Below are positions 50,250 through 63,389 of a stretch of 64,000 nt of DNA, in pieces. Numbering within the stretch: the first letter of the stretch is position 1; each line of letters begins with the position of its first letter. This stretch comes from Opisthocomus hoazin (Eukaryota; Chordata; Aves; Opisthocomiformes; Opisthocomidae): contig NC_134443.1 in the NCBI RefSeq assembly GCF_030867145.1, positions 868,001-932,000 of the forward strand, read 5' to 3'. Under the pieces are notes generated by a model, which did not search any database, had not been told where the DNA came from, and saw nothing but the letters and a program-made list of their open reading frames with translations. Both the position numbers and the translations under genes were made by a program.

Positions 50250-53200
50250 CTAGAGCGGCGCCGCCAGGCGCTCCAGCTGCCGCGGGTTGGAGCCGCTGAG
50301 AAAGCGCAGCTCCTCCTTCCCGCCCTCCGTGCGCGCTGCGAGAGAGAGGGAGAGAGGGGGGGGGGATGAGGGGGGCGGCGGGGCCGCCGCCGCCGCCGCC
50401 GCCGCCTCCCCGGGGCAGCCGAGCCCGCCGAGCCCGCCTCACCGTTCCGGTGCTGCAGCCACCGGCGCTCCAGGTAGTAGCGGTAGCAGCTCTCGAACTC
50501 CCGCGGGCTGTAGTTGGGCACCGGGACGGGGACGAAGGGGTCCAGCGCGTCGAAGCCCTCCTGTGAGGGGAGGGGGCGCGGTGAGGCCCGGCGCGGTGCC
50601 CAGGCCGGGTCCCCGGGGTGAGGGGGCAGCGGGGCGGCCTCACCTTGCCCAGCAGCTCCTGGGGCAGGTAGGCAGAGCTGGGGCGGAAGAGAGAGCCGGT
50701 CTGGCTGAGGGTGGTCACGACGGCACCGCCGCTCTGAGGGAAAGGCACGGCAGAAACCCCCGGAGCTGCAAACCCAGCACTCGGGAAGCAGCCACGGACG
50801 GATGCGACGCACGCGGGGCCCTTTCTTCTTTCACCCCACAGTTATTTCAGTTCCAAAATTCTCCACAGTAGACTTACGGAAGCGTTCCCAGCCACGCGCA
50901 GCACGGGGAGCACAGCACAGCCGTCTCCAGTGCCGGCATCTCACCGTGGCGTTCCCACCCGGACACAGCTTTGCCTCGAAACAACTGAAATACTCTAAAA
51001 AGGACTTTTTCTGCATAGTTCCAAATCTCAAGACTACCTCTTAGAGGTGTTGGCACCCAGGGGACTGGAAATGAAGCTGAAGGAGTTGACCTCCTACAGC
51101 AAAAAGTTTAACAGGTTTTTTGAGGAACTGCAAGTTCTCATCAGTTCAAAAAATCACAACCCAAAGTGTCATTAAGGCTATTACCCACCTCCAGCTCGGG
51201 AAGCAGCACCAGCCACAAGCTGGAGCTTGGCCGGTAATCAAGAGCAGCACTGTTAGGTGCTCGCCCTGTTCTTACTCTTTGGCTGTCAGAAGCATTGATG
51301 GGTCCAACCCTCGCACCCTCCCTCGCTGGGAACTGTGCCATGGCAGAGCTGTAGCTTTATGCCCATCGGCGCCGAGCTTTAATTGCTGAGAATAACGCAC
51401 CCAAAGGTGCAGATCGAACTCACCCAGTCATTCATCATCATCTTCCTCAGGTTGTACACGAGTGTCAGCTCCTCTGGAGAAACCTGGTGAAGAATGGCTG
51501 CGTCACTTCTTTTGCCAGCAGTGTCTATCCAGACATAAATTCCTCTCTCCTGCTTTAAATTGGACTGGAAGGATCACTCGCATCCTTCAGGCACATTTTT
51601 TTTTCCTTGCTACAACCCAGCTCTGTAGTGTTCAGCCTCAGTAACCTCCCGTGACAAGACATACGTGTGCTTTGTCTTACTGAGAGAACTTCCCTGAGCA
51701 AAAACGGGCTAAACACAGCATGAATTCTGCAGGTCCCCCCAGGCTAGCAAAGCCAAACGTACGTCCTTCGGGGATTGCTACAGAACTTAAAAATGAACAC
51801 ACACCCCCCCACACCCCCGCTCTCCCTTGCAGTCGGAATGCGGAAATACCGCCAGAGGTGACTTCTCACAGGGCTTTTGTCTTCCTTCTTTAACGTAGTC
51901 CTTCCCCAGAGCGCGTTGACACCGTCCACCGCCACCAGAAGTCGGAATGAGCCGAGGCGACATTGCTGCTTTATCTCTTTCAGCACAGCCCCTACCGCAT
52001 CACTGGCATTTCGCACGCGAGCTAAACCCTTTAAGTAGGAAAAGGCACAGAACTCAGGTGGGTTTCCTTGTTAATACCCGGTGCTGGCACCCCTGGGCAC
52101 TGCCAGCCCTTCCTAGGGGGGAGGGAGACAAAACGAGCCAACGGTCCGCTCGTCCCTGTCAAAGGAGCAAGCTGGTCTAAGGCGCTGCGCATCAAAAGCA
52201 GCAGGAACTTTCAAATTCTGGTTTTTGCTTCTACCCAAGTTCTCTGTACAGCTTCCTTTACAGACCCAGCACACCTTCCACAGCATTTTTTGTAGCCAGC
52301 TTGATAGGGAAACTCCTTCCGGTTCCTAGAACTGGTATCTGTAACATCTCTAGAAGCCGTTTGTTCTATAAACACACTGGTGGGATCTTCTAATAAAAGG
52401 CGAGACAAAGCCAGGAGCCCTCATCATTCCTTACCTGCTCCACCACTTCTCCCAACGGGCTGCCCTCCTCCGTGCTGTCTCGTTTGCCCCACACGTATTT
52501 TTTTTGTGTTTTTATCTGCAGTAAGAGAACTACGAATTAAACTGGGAACTAAGGAGTGCAAAGGCAGCCTGGCAAGATCCCTGGTTCTCTGCCCGTGTCA
52601 GAGACTAGTGCAGAACCTGGGAGAAGTATTCATCTCAAACAGCCGTCCCCGCAGGGGGCTCTGAAGTACTTCTTTTTCTACAACAACCGAATTCCAGCGA
52701 AGGGCAGGGTCTGTACGCCACATGAGTGCATGCATTAATACATGAACCATTTCTTGACAATGAGCAAACCCAGAATTCGCGTCGAGGTGCTCCATGACGG
52801 GAAGCCCGTGCACATGCAGTCCCCCAGAGATGATCCTTTGGGTAGTTCTTAACTTAGAACAACCTGACAGGCTCTACAAACCTCTTTTAGGAAGCGCTCG
52901 TTTGAGGTTTTGAAGTTCTTGAGCCAGGCAGACGCTTGCAAAGGCTGATCGAGCCGTTCTTTGTTGTAAGAAGACTGCATAAGCTCCCGGCAGTTTTTCA
53001 CCCAGAGATGAGCTGTAAGCAAAAGAAAACAGTTGCTTTTTTTTTTTTTTTAAAGTCAAAATAATTGTACGAGTTGGGTGGTGGGTGTGTGTTTGGATCT
53101 CTTATCCTTATTCCGCTACACTGGTAAGGAAAGTCTGCCATCCTGAAGGAACAAGGCTCTTCCTCGAGAAGAGCGGAGGTCGCACAGACCCACACAGTTT

Positions 53201-56200
53201 GTCTCCTGTCACACTCATTAACGGCGGGGGAAAAAGATTGACTCTGAGCATGTGAGAGCATGTGAAAATGACTAATCATGTTCTACTTTATCTGGGGGGG
53301 TTGTGCTTTATAAGCCTTCCCCACTATGGAAGAAACAAAGATAGTTTGCTGTGGCAAACCTTACACGTGAAGAAGCATCTTCCGGCCCAGCAAGCGTACC
53401 TGACGCAGTGACACGGACAGCGTCGGCGTTCTTACCGTCTGGGATGTGCAGCACCAGCCAGCCCTGCCTCGCGCAGTAGTGAACCACGTGACACAGCGTC
53501 ATGGTTTTCCCCGTTCCTTTCTCACCATCTCCAACACGCACCGTCAAGGAAAGTCTCCAAAAAACCACTTCAGTTTAGACTTGACCATCATGCTTTCACA
53601 GAAGGCATAGAGGAAGTTCCGAGGGCAGGGATGGCATTCCATCGGGATGGCATTCCATCCTGCTTTTGTCCAGCAGCAAGCCCAACCTAAAGACTTTCTC
53701 TCTCCTCCCACTCCACTGTATCAGAGCTGCTGATTCCCATTCCCATAGCCTGTTTGTGGATCTGTGCCACAAGCGAAACCTGGCTTAAAATACGAGTTCA
53801 CAAAGTCCATGAACTTCTCAGACTAGCTTTGCTGACACAGACATGTGGCAGAACCACCTCCCAAAGACTAAACCACAGTGGTCAGCACGGGATCAAAACA
53901 TCGCCCTCATCTGTGGAAACTCACCTGCTTGCATTTAATTTGCATTTAATTTGCATTCTACCATCAAGGAAGTGACAAAAGATACAGATCACATATCTGA
54001 CAGCTGGGTGTGCAAAGTTGGAGCTCTTCAGGTAAGAGAGAAGTTCTAGCGCTGGTTTTCGCACCATCAGGCAGGCTTCATTGAAGGTCTTAATCTGGGA
54101 AAAGGAACAGAACATGAACACAAAGCCGGGTGCCAGCACACTACAGCCGTTCCTGACGCGACTCCATCGCTGACCCACCCAGACCCACCCAGAATTCCCG
54201 ACACTGCCCTGGGGAGGCCCCATCTGGAGTACTGTGTCCAGTGCTGGGCTCCCCAGTTCAGGAAAGACGAGGAGCTACTGGAGAGAGTCCAGCAGAGGGC
54301 TACGAGGATGAGGAGGGGACTGGAACATCTCTCCTACAAGGAGAGGCTGAGGGAGCTGGGCTTGTTCAGCCTGGAGAAGAGAAGGCTGAGAGGGGACCTA
54401 ATACATACTTACAAATATCTGAAGGGTGGGTGTCAGGAGGATGGGGCCAGGCTCTTTTCAGTGGTGCCCAGTGACAGGACAAGGGGCAATGGGCACAAAC
54501 TGAGGCACAGGAAGTTCCACCTGAACATGAGGAAGAACTTCTTCCCTCTGAGGGTGACGGAGCCCTGGCCCAGGCTGCCCAGGGAGGCTGTGGAGTCTCC
54601 TTCTCTGGAGATATTCAAGACCCGCCTGGACAAGGCCCTCTACAGTCTACTGTAGATGACCCTGCTTCGGCAGGGGGTTGGTTTGGGTGACCCACAGAGG
54701 TCCCTTCCAACCCCTACGATTCTGTGATTCTGTGACTCAGGGGTAAGCAGTCTCCTCCCAAACTCACGTAGGCAGTCTACGGTAGCTGCTTACGCAGCCT
54801 GATCCAGTCACAGCATGATCTGTCTCACAACAGAGATCTGGAAGGTTTTTTTGTTGCTGATACAAGCTTATTTCATGAGACAGCCTCTTTCATACAGAAA
54901 TGTAACTGTGGAAAGTATGTCTGTGATTGTGTACTCAGAGATGAAAAATACTGGATAGAACGCTGCCTAAGGTGGAATCCTCACCCTCCTGCCACTATCC
55001 TGGTTAGGGTGACTGATATCTTTCAGATGTAAAAAATAACAGTAAGGACCAGGGATACTGCATTTTCACAGCATGTCACTCTCTTATCCCAACAGGAAAG
55101 CATCGTAGTTACGCGATGGATCTGGTTCTCCCTCCCATACTGGTCCAGCCGCTATGAATCTGCTCTGAGCCGAAGTACCTGCTGCTGGAAGCGGGGGGGC
55201 AGTCCGTGTGGAAACACAGCCTTCACCTCCTCCAGTGGAATGCTGTAATGGCGGCCCTCGTGGCGTTCTGCGTGGTTGGCCTGGGAAGGTAAAATGCAAA
55301 CTGTTACACGTGGGAAAGTCTGATCCCTTTTTTCTGGGTGCAGAGGGCCTGTGAGAATGGAACAGGGCGGGAACGCTCAGTCACAGCGAGCCCCTACTGA
55401 CGGGGAGTCAGAAGAACTCATGTTATCAAGGTAAAGCAGGAAGTGTAGCGTCAGGACACTCCTGGCAGGTGCTCAGGAGAGTTTAAAGAAAGCTTATCCT
55501 ACCTGGCAATAAACAATAAAGGGGTTCCTGGAGCTTGTATACGAGCCGTTGTGTTTTGTGGGCACCGGCTGCCCTGTGCTTCATGAATTTGTTTAATCTT
55601 TCATTGATGCACTTGTACTGCTGGTCACCACAATATCTTAACACAGAGGGGGATCGTGCTGCTGTTATCAGATAGATTCAAATTTACTTTTAAGTCTGCG
55701 ACAGAATTATGTTTTCTGATTTGTTCTTTGCTGTCTCTCAATAGCAATTCCTAATGCGCTGTTTGCCTTTCTAACCAGGCCGGGTTGCTGGAGAACTCTG
55801 CTTCCTGATCTGTTTTCTGGGGCACTAATCTCAAGTCCCCGGCGGTGACAGACGTGTTCAGCGTTACTCCTCCAGCGGGCTTGCATCGTTGTGCATTTAT
55901 GTGTAGTGACGACTCTAAGACCTCTGACTACGCACTCTAAGAAGTGGTAGTTCCTGGTATCTGAAAATGTAATACCCGTTTCACGCCTTGTTACACATCC
56001 TTGCTTTTTCCCTTCATTATTCTATTTTCCTACCATTCAGTACTTGCAAAGCACTTATTTATTCCCTCTCGGTCTAGTCACCGCGTTTTGTGTCTTGTGT
56101 AATTAGGACAGCACTGCCTGTGTGACTTTTATCAGCTTTTGTGCCAAGCTTTGTCTGTTTTTTTTTGGCAGCTTTGTGCCCAGCTTTGAAGCTTATATCA

Positions 56201-59200
56201 TGTCCTGCTCTGCACTTTCCACACTCTTCCATGGGTTTAAAGTCAAAAAATCCTCCTCTGTATTCTTGTGATCTCTTGCTTCCATTTTGGTTGAGAAGGA
56301 ATCAGAATACAACTTCCTTGTTTGCTTTATTTTGCGTAATAATGATCCAGGACAAGTAGTTTTTTAGAAAGAAAAAGCAGCACTCATTGTTTCTGCCAGC
56401 TTTAGCAGATCCAGGGGCTGATCCAGACTTTCCTTGTGTTCCTCCTCAGCTTTGGTGTAGGCCCAGGACTTACTTTCCTGAGGCCCAAATGAGATGATAC
56501 TGGGGTGGGCTTGGTTGCTCACCTGTGCAATCTGGCCAACAAATGGTTCGACCAGAACAAACAGATGGGGCAAAAGAGGTTGTGATGAGTGCTGCAGCCC
56601 CGACCCAGCTGCCTGCTGCATTCCTCACGTGAAACCATGGCAGCAGCTGCACCTGGAGGGGTGACTGCTGCCTGCTTTTGCCAGGAATATGTTGCTTTTC
56701 CCAGTTCCTTGATGGACTTCTCCTCTATTGCAGGCCCAGGGATTCTCTAGCCCCGGGTTTCTTGCTACGTGTTAGTCTCCCTCCCTTCCTGCAGACCAGA
56801 TTTTCAGTCTTCCAGCACACAGCATGCCTGTTGTCTTATCTCCTGCCCCTCACCCTGAAAAGCCAGTGGTAACTACAGCCCTGTTCCACAGCTTGCTGAG
56901 GACAGGTCAGTGCGTCCCGGACTGCGTGGTCTACCTTGGTACAGCTGCGGGATTCGAGCTAGCCACAGGTTTGCCAGGTTATTTATATGAAGAAACCATC
57001 TGGGAACTTCAGCAAACCGCTCTCTAAGCTGCTGGAGCTGCCAGTCTGGTGTTTGCTGGTCAGTAAATCTTAGCAACAGGAAGACAGTTTAAAAAACCTG
57101 GCTAGTCAATAGCTCCTCTGCTGCAAGGAGATGTTACCTGGAGCCAGACTGAAGAGGAGACCCATTAAGAGGGACTTCAGTCTTTTCCCACACAGGGCTT
57201 TATTTCAAACCCCGGGCTGGATTCCATAGTTTTCCCACACATGTTGGACACAGACTAACAGCACCTGTGTTTTCGCATGCCAGCGTTATCCGTGGGCTCG
57301 GGCAGAGGAGCAGTACTCCAGAGACCATTTGCATTCTCAGTTTCATCTCTGACTTGCTGCATAACCTCGGGCAAATTCCTTCACTCCTCAGCTGCCAGAT
57401 CTGTAAAGTGGGTCGGTATCTTTATCCTCATGTTTAGTCACCTCGAGGTTTGCTAACGGGAAGGTATATAAAAGCTAAGTCTTATTAAAAATTTAGTCTT
57501 CATCTGGTCTTCTTAATCCATTTTTAATGGGACTTTATGGTGCACAAGCACGGGTGCAGTCAGAGCTATCGGGTTTGCTGATGAAGCGAGCCAGCGGAGC
57601 CTCTCTGCCGCAATACAGCGAGTCTGAGGAACGCTGATCCGAGAAATTAATAAGCAATGGCGGTTGTCGCCAAACATCAGGCACGTGAAGTCAGAATGCC
57701 AAAGCCAGTTGCCTGGCAACGTAAATGGTAGGCACAGGACAGTGGGGACAATCCTTGCCATCTGGACTCTTCTGTGCAATCTATAGAGACACTCGCATCA
57801 CGTGAGTAAGATCATCTGCATGCTGCTGTTTCCATAGAGACCCCGGAGGAATCAGCATTGAAAGACTCCAATTACAGAGGCAGCAGAAAAGCACCTCAAA
57901 GGCTTATTCCATTCATTTATTCCACTTCATTTTGTGCTTGAGACGGAGAGTGTGAGGCTGGAATTATGATGCTGGAGAGCTGTGCTGGGCTGAGGTCATC
58001 TGGGGCGTGTTTTTTATCCCCCTTCACAGCCAATTTGGGGAGGTTAGTCAGGGAAGAATAACCCTGGAGTGGAAATTAATGGTGTCTGATGACATGCTAA
58101 GCCCCATCTGAGCTTCGACAATACACAGTCTATCTCATCTGTGCCACGACAGAGCAGGAATCGATACTTGTTCCCAGGAGCTCTCAGGCAGAGGACCAGC
58201 CCTGTCTCGTTTAAACCCCGGCAGGCGCACGGCACGGCCATGGCCTGTTTTCCTTCGGGGCAGGGATCGTGCTCTGGATGCCTGTTATCAGGCCTGTGCG
58301 CTCCCTTCCCTGACGTTCCCTAGGACAACACAATCCCCGTAAGCACCCTGGGCTCCAGCGTGTCCACAGGCAGGCTGATGGAATTCAGGCACTTGCTGCC
58401 CGACAGTAACAGTCGTGGCAGTAACTCACCGGGTCGTCCTCGCTGGTGTAGAAAACTGCTCTTGATCCTTCCGCCAGTGCTGCGGCATCCCAGCTGACAG
58501 GGGAACTTAAGCAACCCTTGGCTGTCGTATGGAGGGCATAGACATGGTCCAACTAAGGAAAGAAAAAGGCAAACAGAGAGCACATTTCTCAGCAGTCAAA
58601 GATCCCTGGTAAAAAATCCAGGTACTGGTTTGTTTTGTACACTCCCTGCATGCCCATGATGAGCGTACCATGGCAGCATGCGATACAGAACAGAATTCTC
58701 TGCAGTTAGAATAAAAATTCATCACTGGAATGTAAAACTCATCACGAAATCCCAACATGCTTTAGCACCGCACCTCACATTTTGATGCCTGCTTCTACAC
58801 CACTTCCATTCCCTTAAGTCACCCAGAGCACCAAGCCCTGCCCCTGACAGAGTTATCCACAGCCGTTAGGGTCTGACTGCCAGGAAGTTCCGCCGATGTT
58901 TCTGCCTACGCTGATGAACAGCAGCTAGTACCTTGAAAACTCCAGCTGCCTAGTAATCCATAATCACCTCAATAACTGGAGGATTAGTGCAGTGCTGCCC
59001 ACTATTTGATATTTATAATTACCTTCCCCACACTGATTTTCCTAACTGTGTCCCTGCATACAGGCTCTTCCATTATAACGCAGACATGGCTGAGAAACCG
59101 AAGCAGCCAGCTAAGCTGATTAATTCTCTTTTCCACAGACTGCTGAAGCATGCCTGTAACGCGCAGCCAAAATAGGCACGAAAGCGAGTAGTAGAAGGCC

Positions 59201-61966
59201 AAGCATTTTATTACGTTATGGTGAAAGAAAATATGAGCATTTGGCAATGAATAAGAAAAGTGTATACTCCGAAGAGAAGCTGTGACCAAGGCAAGCAAAC
59301 CGAAAGCCACCGTTGCTCTTACTGACTGGAACAGTTGCAGGCTCCACTGTAAACAGAGCAAGCAGTTTCCTATTTTGTCTGTCTGCGTAGAGGAGAGTGG
59401 CTATAAACTGAAGTTTAGAGACAGGAACAGCTGTTTCGGTTCTCCATGGCATGACGCAATTCTGCTGTCATCCCAGTTTTCCTCGGGGGGGGGGGGGGTG
59501 TCATCCGAAAGCCACAAGGGCTCAGAAAAGAGTGGGATGTCGGATCACCCCACATCCCCTGGATCACCCCACATCCCCGTTAAACACACAACGGGCTCCT
59601 GAATCAATTCAGCACTCTTCTTTTAGGGGAGGGATTCAGCTGTTTGTACTCAACACTAGGCACCTATAGAACGAATTCCTGCAGTGTAAATATGGGAGAT
59701 CGGTGAACATTCACCTCTGTCATCACATTTTAACACCACCTTCTCTTGTTCCCACAGTGTTCTTTTCCTCCTTAAATCCGAACAATCAATTAGGATGTCT
59801 TATCTGGCTAGGTTTAGTTTTAAGTCCACAGAAGTGACTTTATTTACAGCCTACAGCAAGGCACTAAGATGCTCATTTAATACATGAATAACTAGAGCAA
59901 GTGACTATTGTCACCCATTCACCTAGAAAATGTCAGCCCTAGGTCATTTCTAGCCTGGAATCATAGTGCCTCTCATTTTCTTTGAGCATCCCACATTCCC
60001 TCCGCCTCAAATCTCAAGTGAACGTCTTGGGGCTGTGACCTTTGCTCACTTAAAAGAAAAGGCAAGCCCACTGCTCTGCGGACACCCTTTCTTTGGAGGA
60101 CTGCACAAATCCTCGTCGCTGACCTGCGTAACAGTGAAGGAAAATCCAGCCAGGATTAACTTCTTGCTCTGACCGTGTTCAGTTCTCGTGCGTGCCTAAG
60201 GCTCAGCTCCAGACTTGAGCTGAATGATACGTAGTCAAACCAATATTAGCAACGCCACTTTTTTAAAAGCACAGTCTCAGAAGATCGGCAGGAGCTGGGT
60301 TCTCTGAGGTACAAAAGCCAGCTCCTGCTAAGCTCTGTGAAGGGAGTGGAAGACAGGATGCAAGTGTGGGAGGGATGCGTCTTGAAGCCCAGTCCTCTGT
60401 TCTTGCCGCCAACCACACAGAATTTCTATTTTTCCATCAACAGAACGTATCTCATCTTTAAATTAGTGCATCTTTCTCCGGGAAGGACACCGGTTTGGAA
60501 CATCACTTCTTTGAGCCTTAGCGCGACAGGTCTTCCCCACAACCACCATCTAGCCTCGCAGTGCTTTGGAACTGCTCCTGTGCGGATGGTAGCTTGCACG
60601 GGGCTGCAGAAGCAGCTTCTAAGCTGGAGACATGAAACCCTTCCCAGCTCTGAAGTGCTACAAAAATCAGGAGAAGCTCCTAGAGCAGCGAATACAGCAC
60701 TGCTCACAGTTATGTGGAATGTGAGGGACACAGACTTGCATTTTATGAATTACTGCATTCCCATTTACAAAATGCACGCAGAAGCGCATCTGCATTTTTA
60801 ACAGGCTCCAAGAACACGTCTGAGTGACCCAGAATGCCACTGCTAACGCATTGTATATTCTGACTTTATCGCAGCAGCTAAACGGGAGACAGCGGCTTAT
60901 CACTGCTCCCCTCAGCTGCACGCAGAATGGCTCGGGGTAGAGCTCTGCGTAGTAAATCCTAACACGTACGTAAGGTTCTCCTGTTTTTAGGGCAGTTTGT
61001 GCTTGTAGCGTAGAGTGGATTTTATAGTGAGTTTCCATCTGCCAAAGGACCGAGTAATCTAACTCGGATCCCTGAAATGGCAGCAAACTATCACGTGGTG
61101 CGTGGAGATTCATCACAAAGTCATGTGCCATGAGGTGGAGCTGTTCCTACACGATTCCACATCTCTCTGCATTTCGTCAAGGCTGCCATCATAAGCACAG
61201 TAACTGCAGCCAGGATCTCCTCTCTGGAAACGAGTATTTCTACAGCCATCCTCTTTAACGGCTGCACCTCGCTACGTCCTCGTGAAAAAGCACTGAAAAG
61301 ACGACAGCAAGGAAAACAACTGCAATTCTTCACCGTTAGGAAGTCACTCCAGCTAGGCAGCGTTGATTCATTATGCTGTTTCTAATATATGGAAGCCGCA
61401 CTGGTAGCGCAGTGCTGCTGTTTTGGCAGAGCTGGTGTTACTGCACCCACCTGAAGCACTCCGCTGTCTTTGCAGAATTACCTTCCCGCCAGCCACAGAG
61501 GCTTTGGGAACAGCGGGTGGTTCTCTCCCGAACAGAGGCCTTCTTCCCCTGTGCCTCCCAGCAGCGCAGAGCAAGTCGATTCCCTGTTTCCCGAGAAACA
61601 CTTGCACTGAAGATGCAGAATTTCAGCATTCCGGGCATTTCAGAATACTAAAATTCAGTCTTTTGTCAAATGTCTCACTGAAGCCAGTTATCCAGGCTTG
61701 CTGGCACGTTCTCTCTCCAGTCAGCGGAGAGAAGGGAGGAGGGGTAACGCGCGCCAGCAGTCTCTCTTTCCTTTGCCCATAATGGGAGTTTACGCCACCA
61801 GCTTATAGGGGACACCGAAGTTTCAGGTGACAAATGTAAGACGAATCTCGCTTCTTACAGTTGTCACGCCAGGTCACAGGACAGCTGCAGTGCTGGAGCA
61901 GCATCCCGCTCCTACGGGACTTACCTTTAGAGGACGGCAGACGAGTCCTTTCAGACTTCTCAGCAT
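50250..61966 (-). CDS. DAP3: DAP3 / mitoribosomal protein mS29, complete, 12 coding exons
   Basis: Component of the small subunit of the mitochondrial ribosome; the human protein is a GTP-binding AAA+-like ATPase relative also linked to apoptosis. Exons (- strand): 61925-61966, 58430-58552, 55179-55280, 53986-54094, 53436-53528, 52882-53012, 52435-52515, 51870-52028, 51424-51483, 50644-50733, 50443-50560, 50250-50335; 397 residues (human about 398). Seen: basic, hydroxylated presequence [14 protein letters not shown] as a mitochondrial targeting signal; [11 protein letters not shown]-loop GEKGTGKT at 127-134; Walker B LLVAVDG with Asp 262; [27 protein letters not shown]-terminal [13 protein letters not shown]. 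The first coding exon is only 42 coding nt, after a good acceptor (TCTGTCTCTGCAG) and before AAG/GTAAGT; its phase joins exon 2. Residues 15-55 are poorly conserved. The donor of exon 6 (GAG/GTTTGT) is weak. Intron 4 looks U12-type. Confidence 0.95.
53529..53985 (-). other. DAP3 intron 4, U12-type (minor spliceosome) candidate
   Basis: The donor reads GTATCTTTT, one base from the U12 GT-AG consensus GTATCCTTT. The 3' end carries TTCCTTGAC, an exact match to the U12 branch-site consensus TTCCTTRAC, with the branch A about 15 nt before the terminal AG, inside the narrow range U12 introns use. There is no polypyrimidine tract before the acceptor (GGTGCGTGTTGGAG). The intron splits the codon for Tyr 126 just before the P-loop. 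Confidence 0.82.
54205..54735 (+). mobile_element. CR1 LINE fragment (3' end) in DAP3 intron 3
   Basis: CR1 3' portion in + orientation (antisense to DAP3). It starts in the conserved GAGGCCCCATCTGGAGTACTG block, continues through CTGGGCTTGTTCAGCCTGG and GGAAGTTCCACCTGAACATG, and ends GATTCTGTGATTCTGTGA, the short tail repeat diagnostic of CR1. It appears less diverged than the copy at 17,061-17,540. It is 5' truncated, with a residual 115-codon frame from the end of ORF2 only. It ends about 440 bp before DAP3 exon 3 and begins about 110 bp from exon 4. Confidence 0.95.
55281..58429 (-). other. DAP3 intron 3-side non-coding DNA (intron 2 of the coding part)
   Basis: Apart from A/T-rich and ordinary unique sequence I see no exon, repeat family or RNA gene in this 3.1-kb intron. 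Confidence 0.5.
58553..61924 (-). other. DAP3 intron between first two coding exons
   Basis: Unique intronic sequence. It includes a G14 run near 59,487-59,500 followed by an 18-bp direct duplication (GGATCACCCCACATCCCC-type, about 59,540-59,580). No other gene recognised. Confidence 0.5.
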
Positions 61967-61971
61967 TTTTT

Positions 61972-63217
61972 CTGCAGAGACAGAAGTGGATTTTTTAGGG
62001 GTTTTTTATTATGTTTACTGTATCTTACGCTGGGAGAGCATCGCTCCTGCCCAAAGAGCTGAAAGTCTAGGCACACAGATCCTTCAAGCTGTCAGAACGC
62101 TCTGCAGCACTACAGCTGACTACTGGTAAGCAGCATCGTTTGTCTAACAAAAAAATATTCCATTAATTATTGCCTTTTTTCAGAGAAAAATATAAAATAC
62201 TTCAAGAATAAGCAGAGAGCTGTGGCGGCCAATTGACTCCTTTCACTTTGCCACGCTCGCGTGTAGTGCAGCGGAGAAAGGAGAAACCCAGTTCCCTGGG
62301 AGAACGTACCCCGTTGGTCTCAGACCACGGGTTTAACAGCCAGAAAAGCAGGGATGGGAAAGCTCTTTTCTCAAACACAACCAGTAAAATTAAGGAGCCA
62401 CCAGACCCTGAAAGTTCCTCTTTATTTTGGGCACCCCCGACGCTGCGATGGAGCTCTCGAACGACTGCTCTAGCGCGAGCTGTGAGGGCTCTCTCCAGCT
62501 CGGCCGTCTGCGGGAGAGGGGCTTTAGCAGGAGAGCGAACTGCGGCCCCTTCACCGCTCTGTCCCCGGGGCAGCCCCGGCGCTGGCCGGCTCGGCACCCC
62601 GCGCCGCTGCGCAGACAGCGCCTGTCTGCCCGCGTTACGGCGGGATTTACAGCTCGGAATACAACGGCAGGCGAGACCCCGCAAGCCCTGTCTGCAGACA
62701 CCGCTGGGTAGGCCCGACCCGTCGCCTTCCCCAGGCCACGCTAAAACTCGGCCCCTGGCTGCCGGCTGCCCGCGGGCCCGCTGCCGGCCGCAGGAACCCG
62801 AAGCCAAGCGACAGCCGGGCCGGAGCAAGCGGAAACGGCTCCGAGCGAACGGGAGCGCTGCGGCCTCGTGCTCCGCGCCTCCCCCCGGCTCCCTGCCCGC
62901 CGCCGTTCCCCGCCGCTTCTCCCGAGGGCCGCGGGACCGAGGTGACGCGGGGGCAGCGGGCCCCTCGCTCGGCCGGCCCGCGAACCGGGAGCGCCGAGCC
63001 TCCGTCCCCAAATCCCGCCAACGGGCACCAAAGGCCGCTCCCCCCGGCCCCCGCCGCGGCCTGGCTGCTGGGCCACGCCCCGGCCGCCGCCCCCCGCGCG
63101 TCGCAGCCGAGCCCCGGGGGCAGCGGCCGGGCCGGGCCGGGCCGGGCCGGGCCGAGCTGAGCTGAGCTGAGCAGGACCGGGCCGGGCCAGGACGCGTGAG
63201 ACCGCCCCGGCACTCAC
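61972..63217 (-). other. DAP3 5' intron entering the CpG island
   Basis: Runs from the acceptor of the first coding exon (61,971) to a strong - strand donor (GGTGAGTG at 63,211-63,218). GC content rises steeply from about 62,450. Long frames on both strands at 62,200-63,200 are composition artefacts. Confidence 0.5.
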
Positions 63218-63330
63218 CCCCGCCACCGCGCCAGAGGACGCGGATGACGCCAGGCCGCTACGGGTCCCGCGCAGGGACACGCCCCGCCCGCCGCCGCGCT
63301 CAGGGCAGCCGCTGTCGGCGGGGGGCGGGG
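63218..63330 (-). other. DAP3: Probable DAP3 5' noncoding first exon
   Basis: A strong - strand splice donor (G/GTGAGTG) at 63,218 in the CpG island, upstream of the DAP3 coding exons and with no competing - strand donor nearby, marks the 3' edge of exon 1. The 5' edge is not visible; 63,330 is only an estimate based on the start of the divergent + strand exon. Confidence 0.5.
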
Positions 63331-63389
63331 CTAGCGCGGAGGGGTGTGGCCGGGCGCGGGGCGGGCGGGGCGCCGGGCGCTCGCTCGCG

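Noticed and set aside
49059-50369. + strand frames of up to 311 codons
   Set aside because: Antisense to MSTO1 exons in a CpG island; composition artefacts.
59002-59090. Alternative DAP3 first coding exon (MEEPVCRD..., donor AAG/GTAATT)
   Set aside because: It is also phase 0, but the exon at 61,925-61,971 has a far better acceptor and donor and a presequence like mammalian DAP3.
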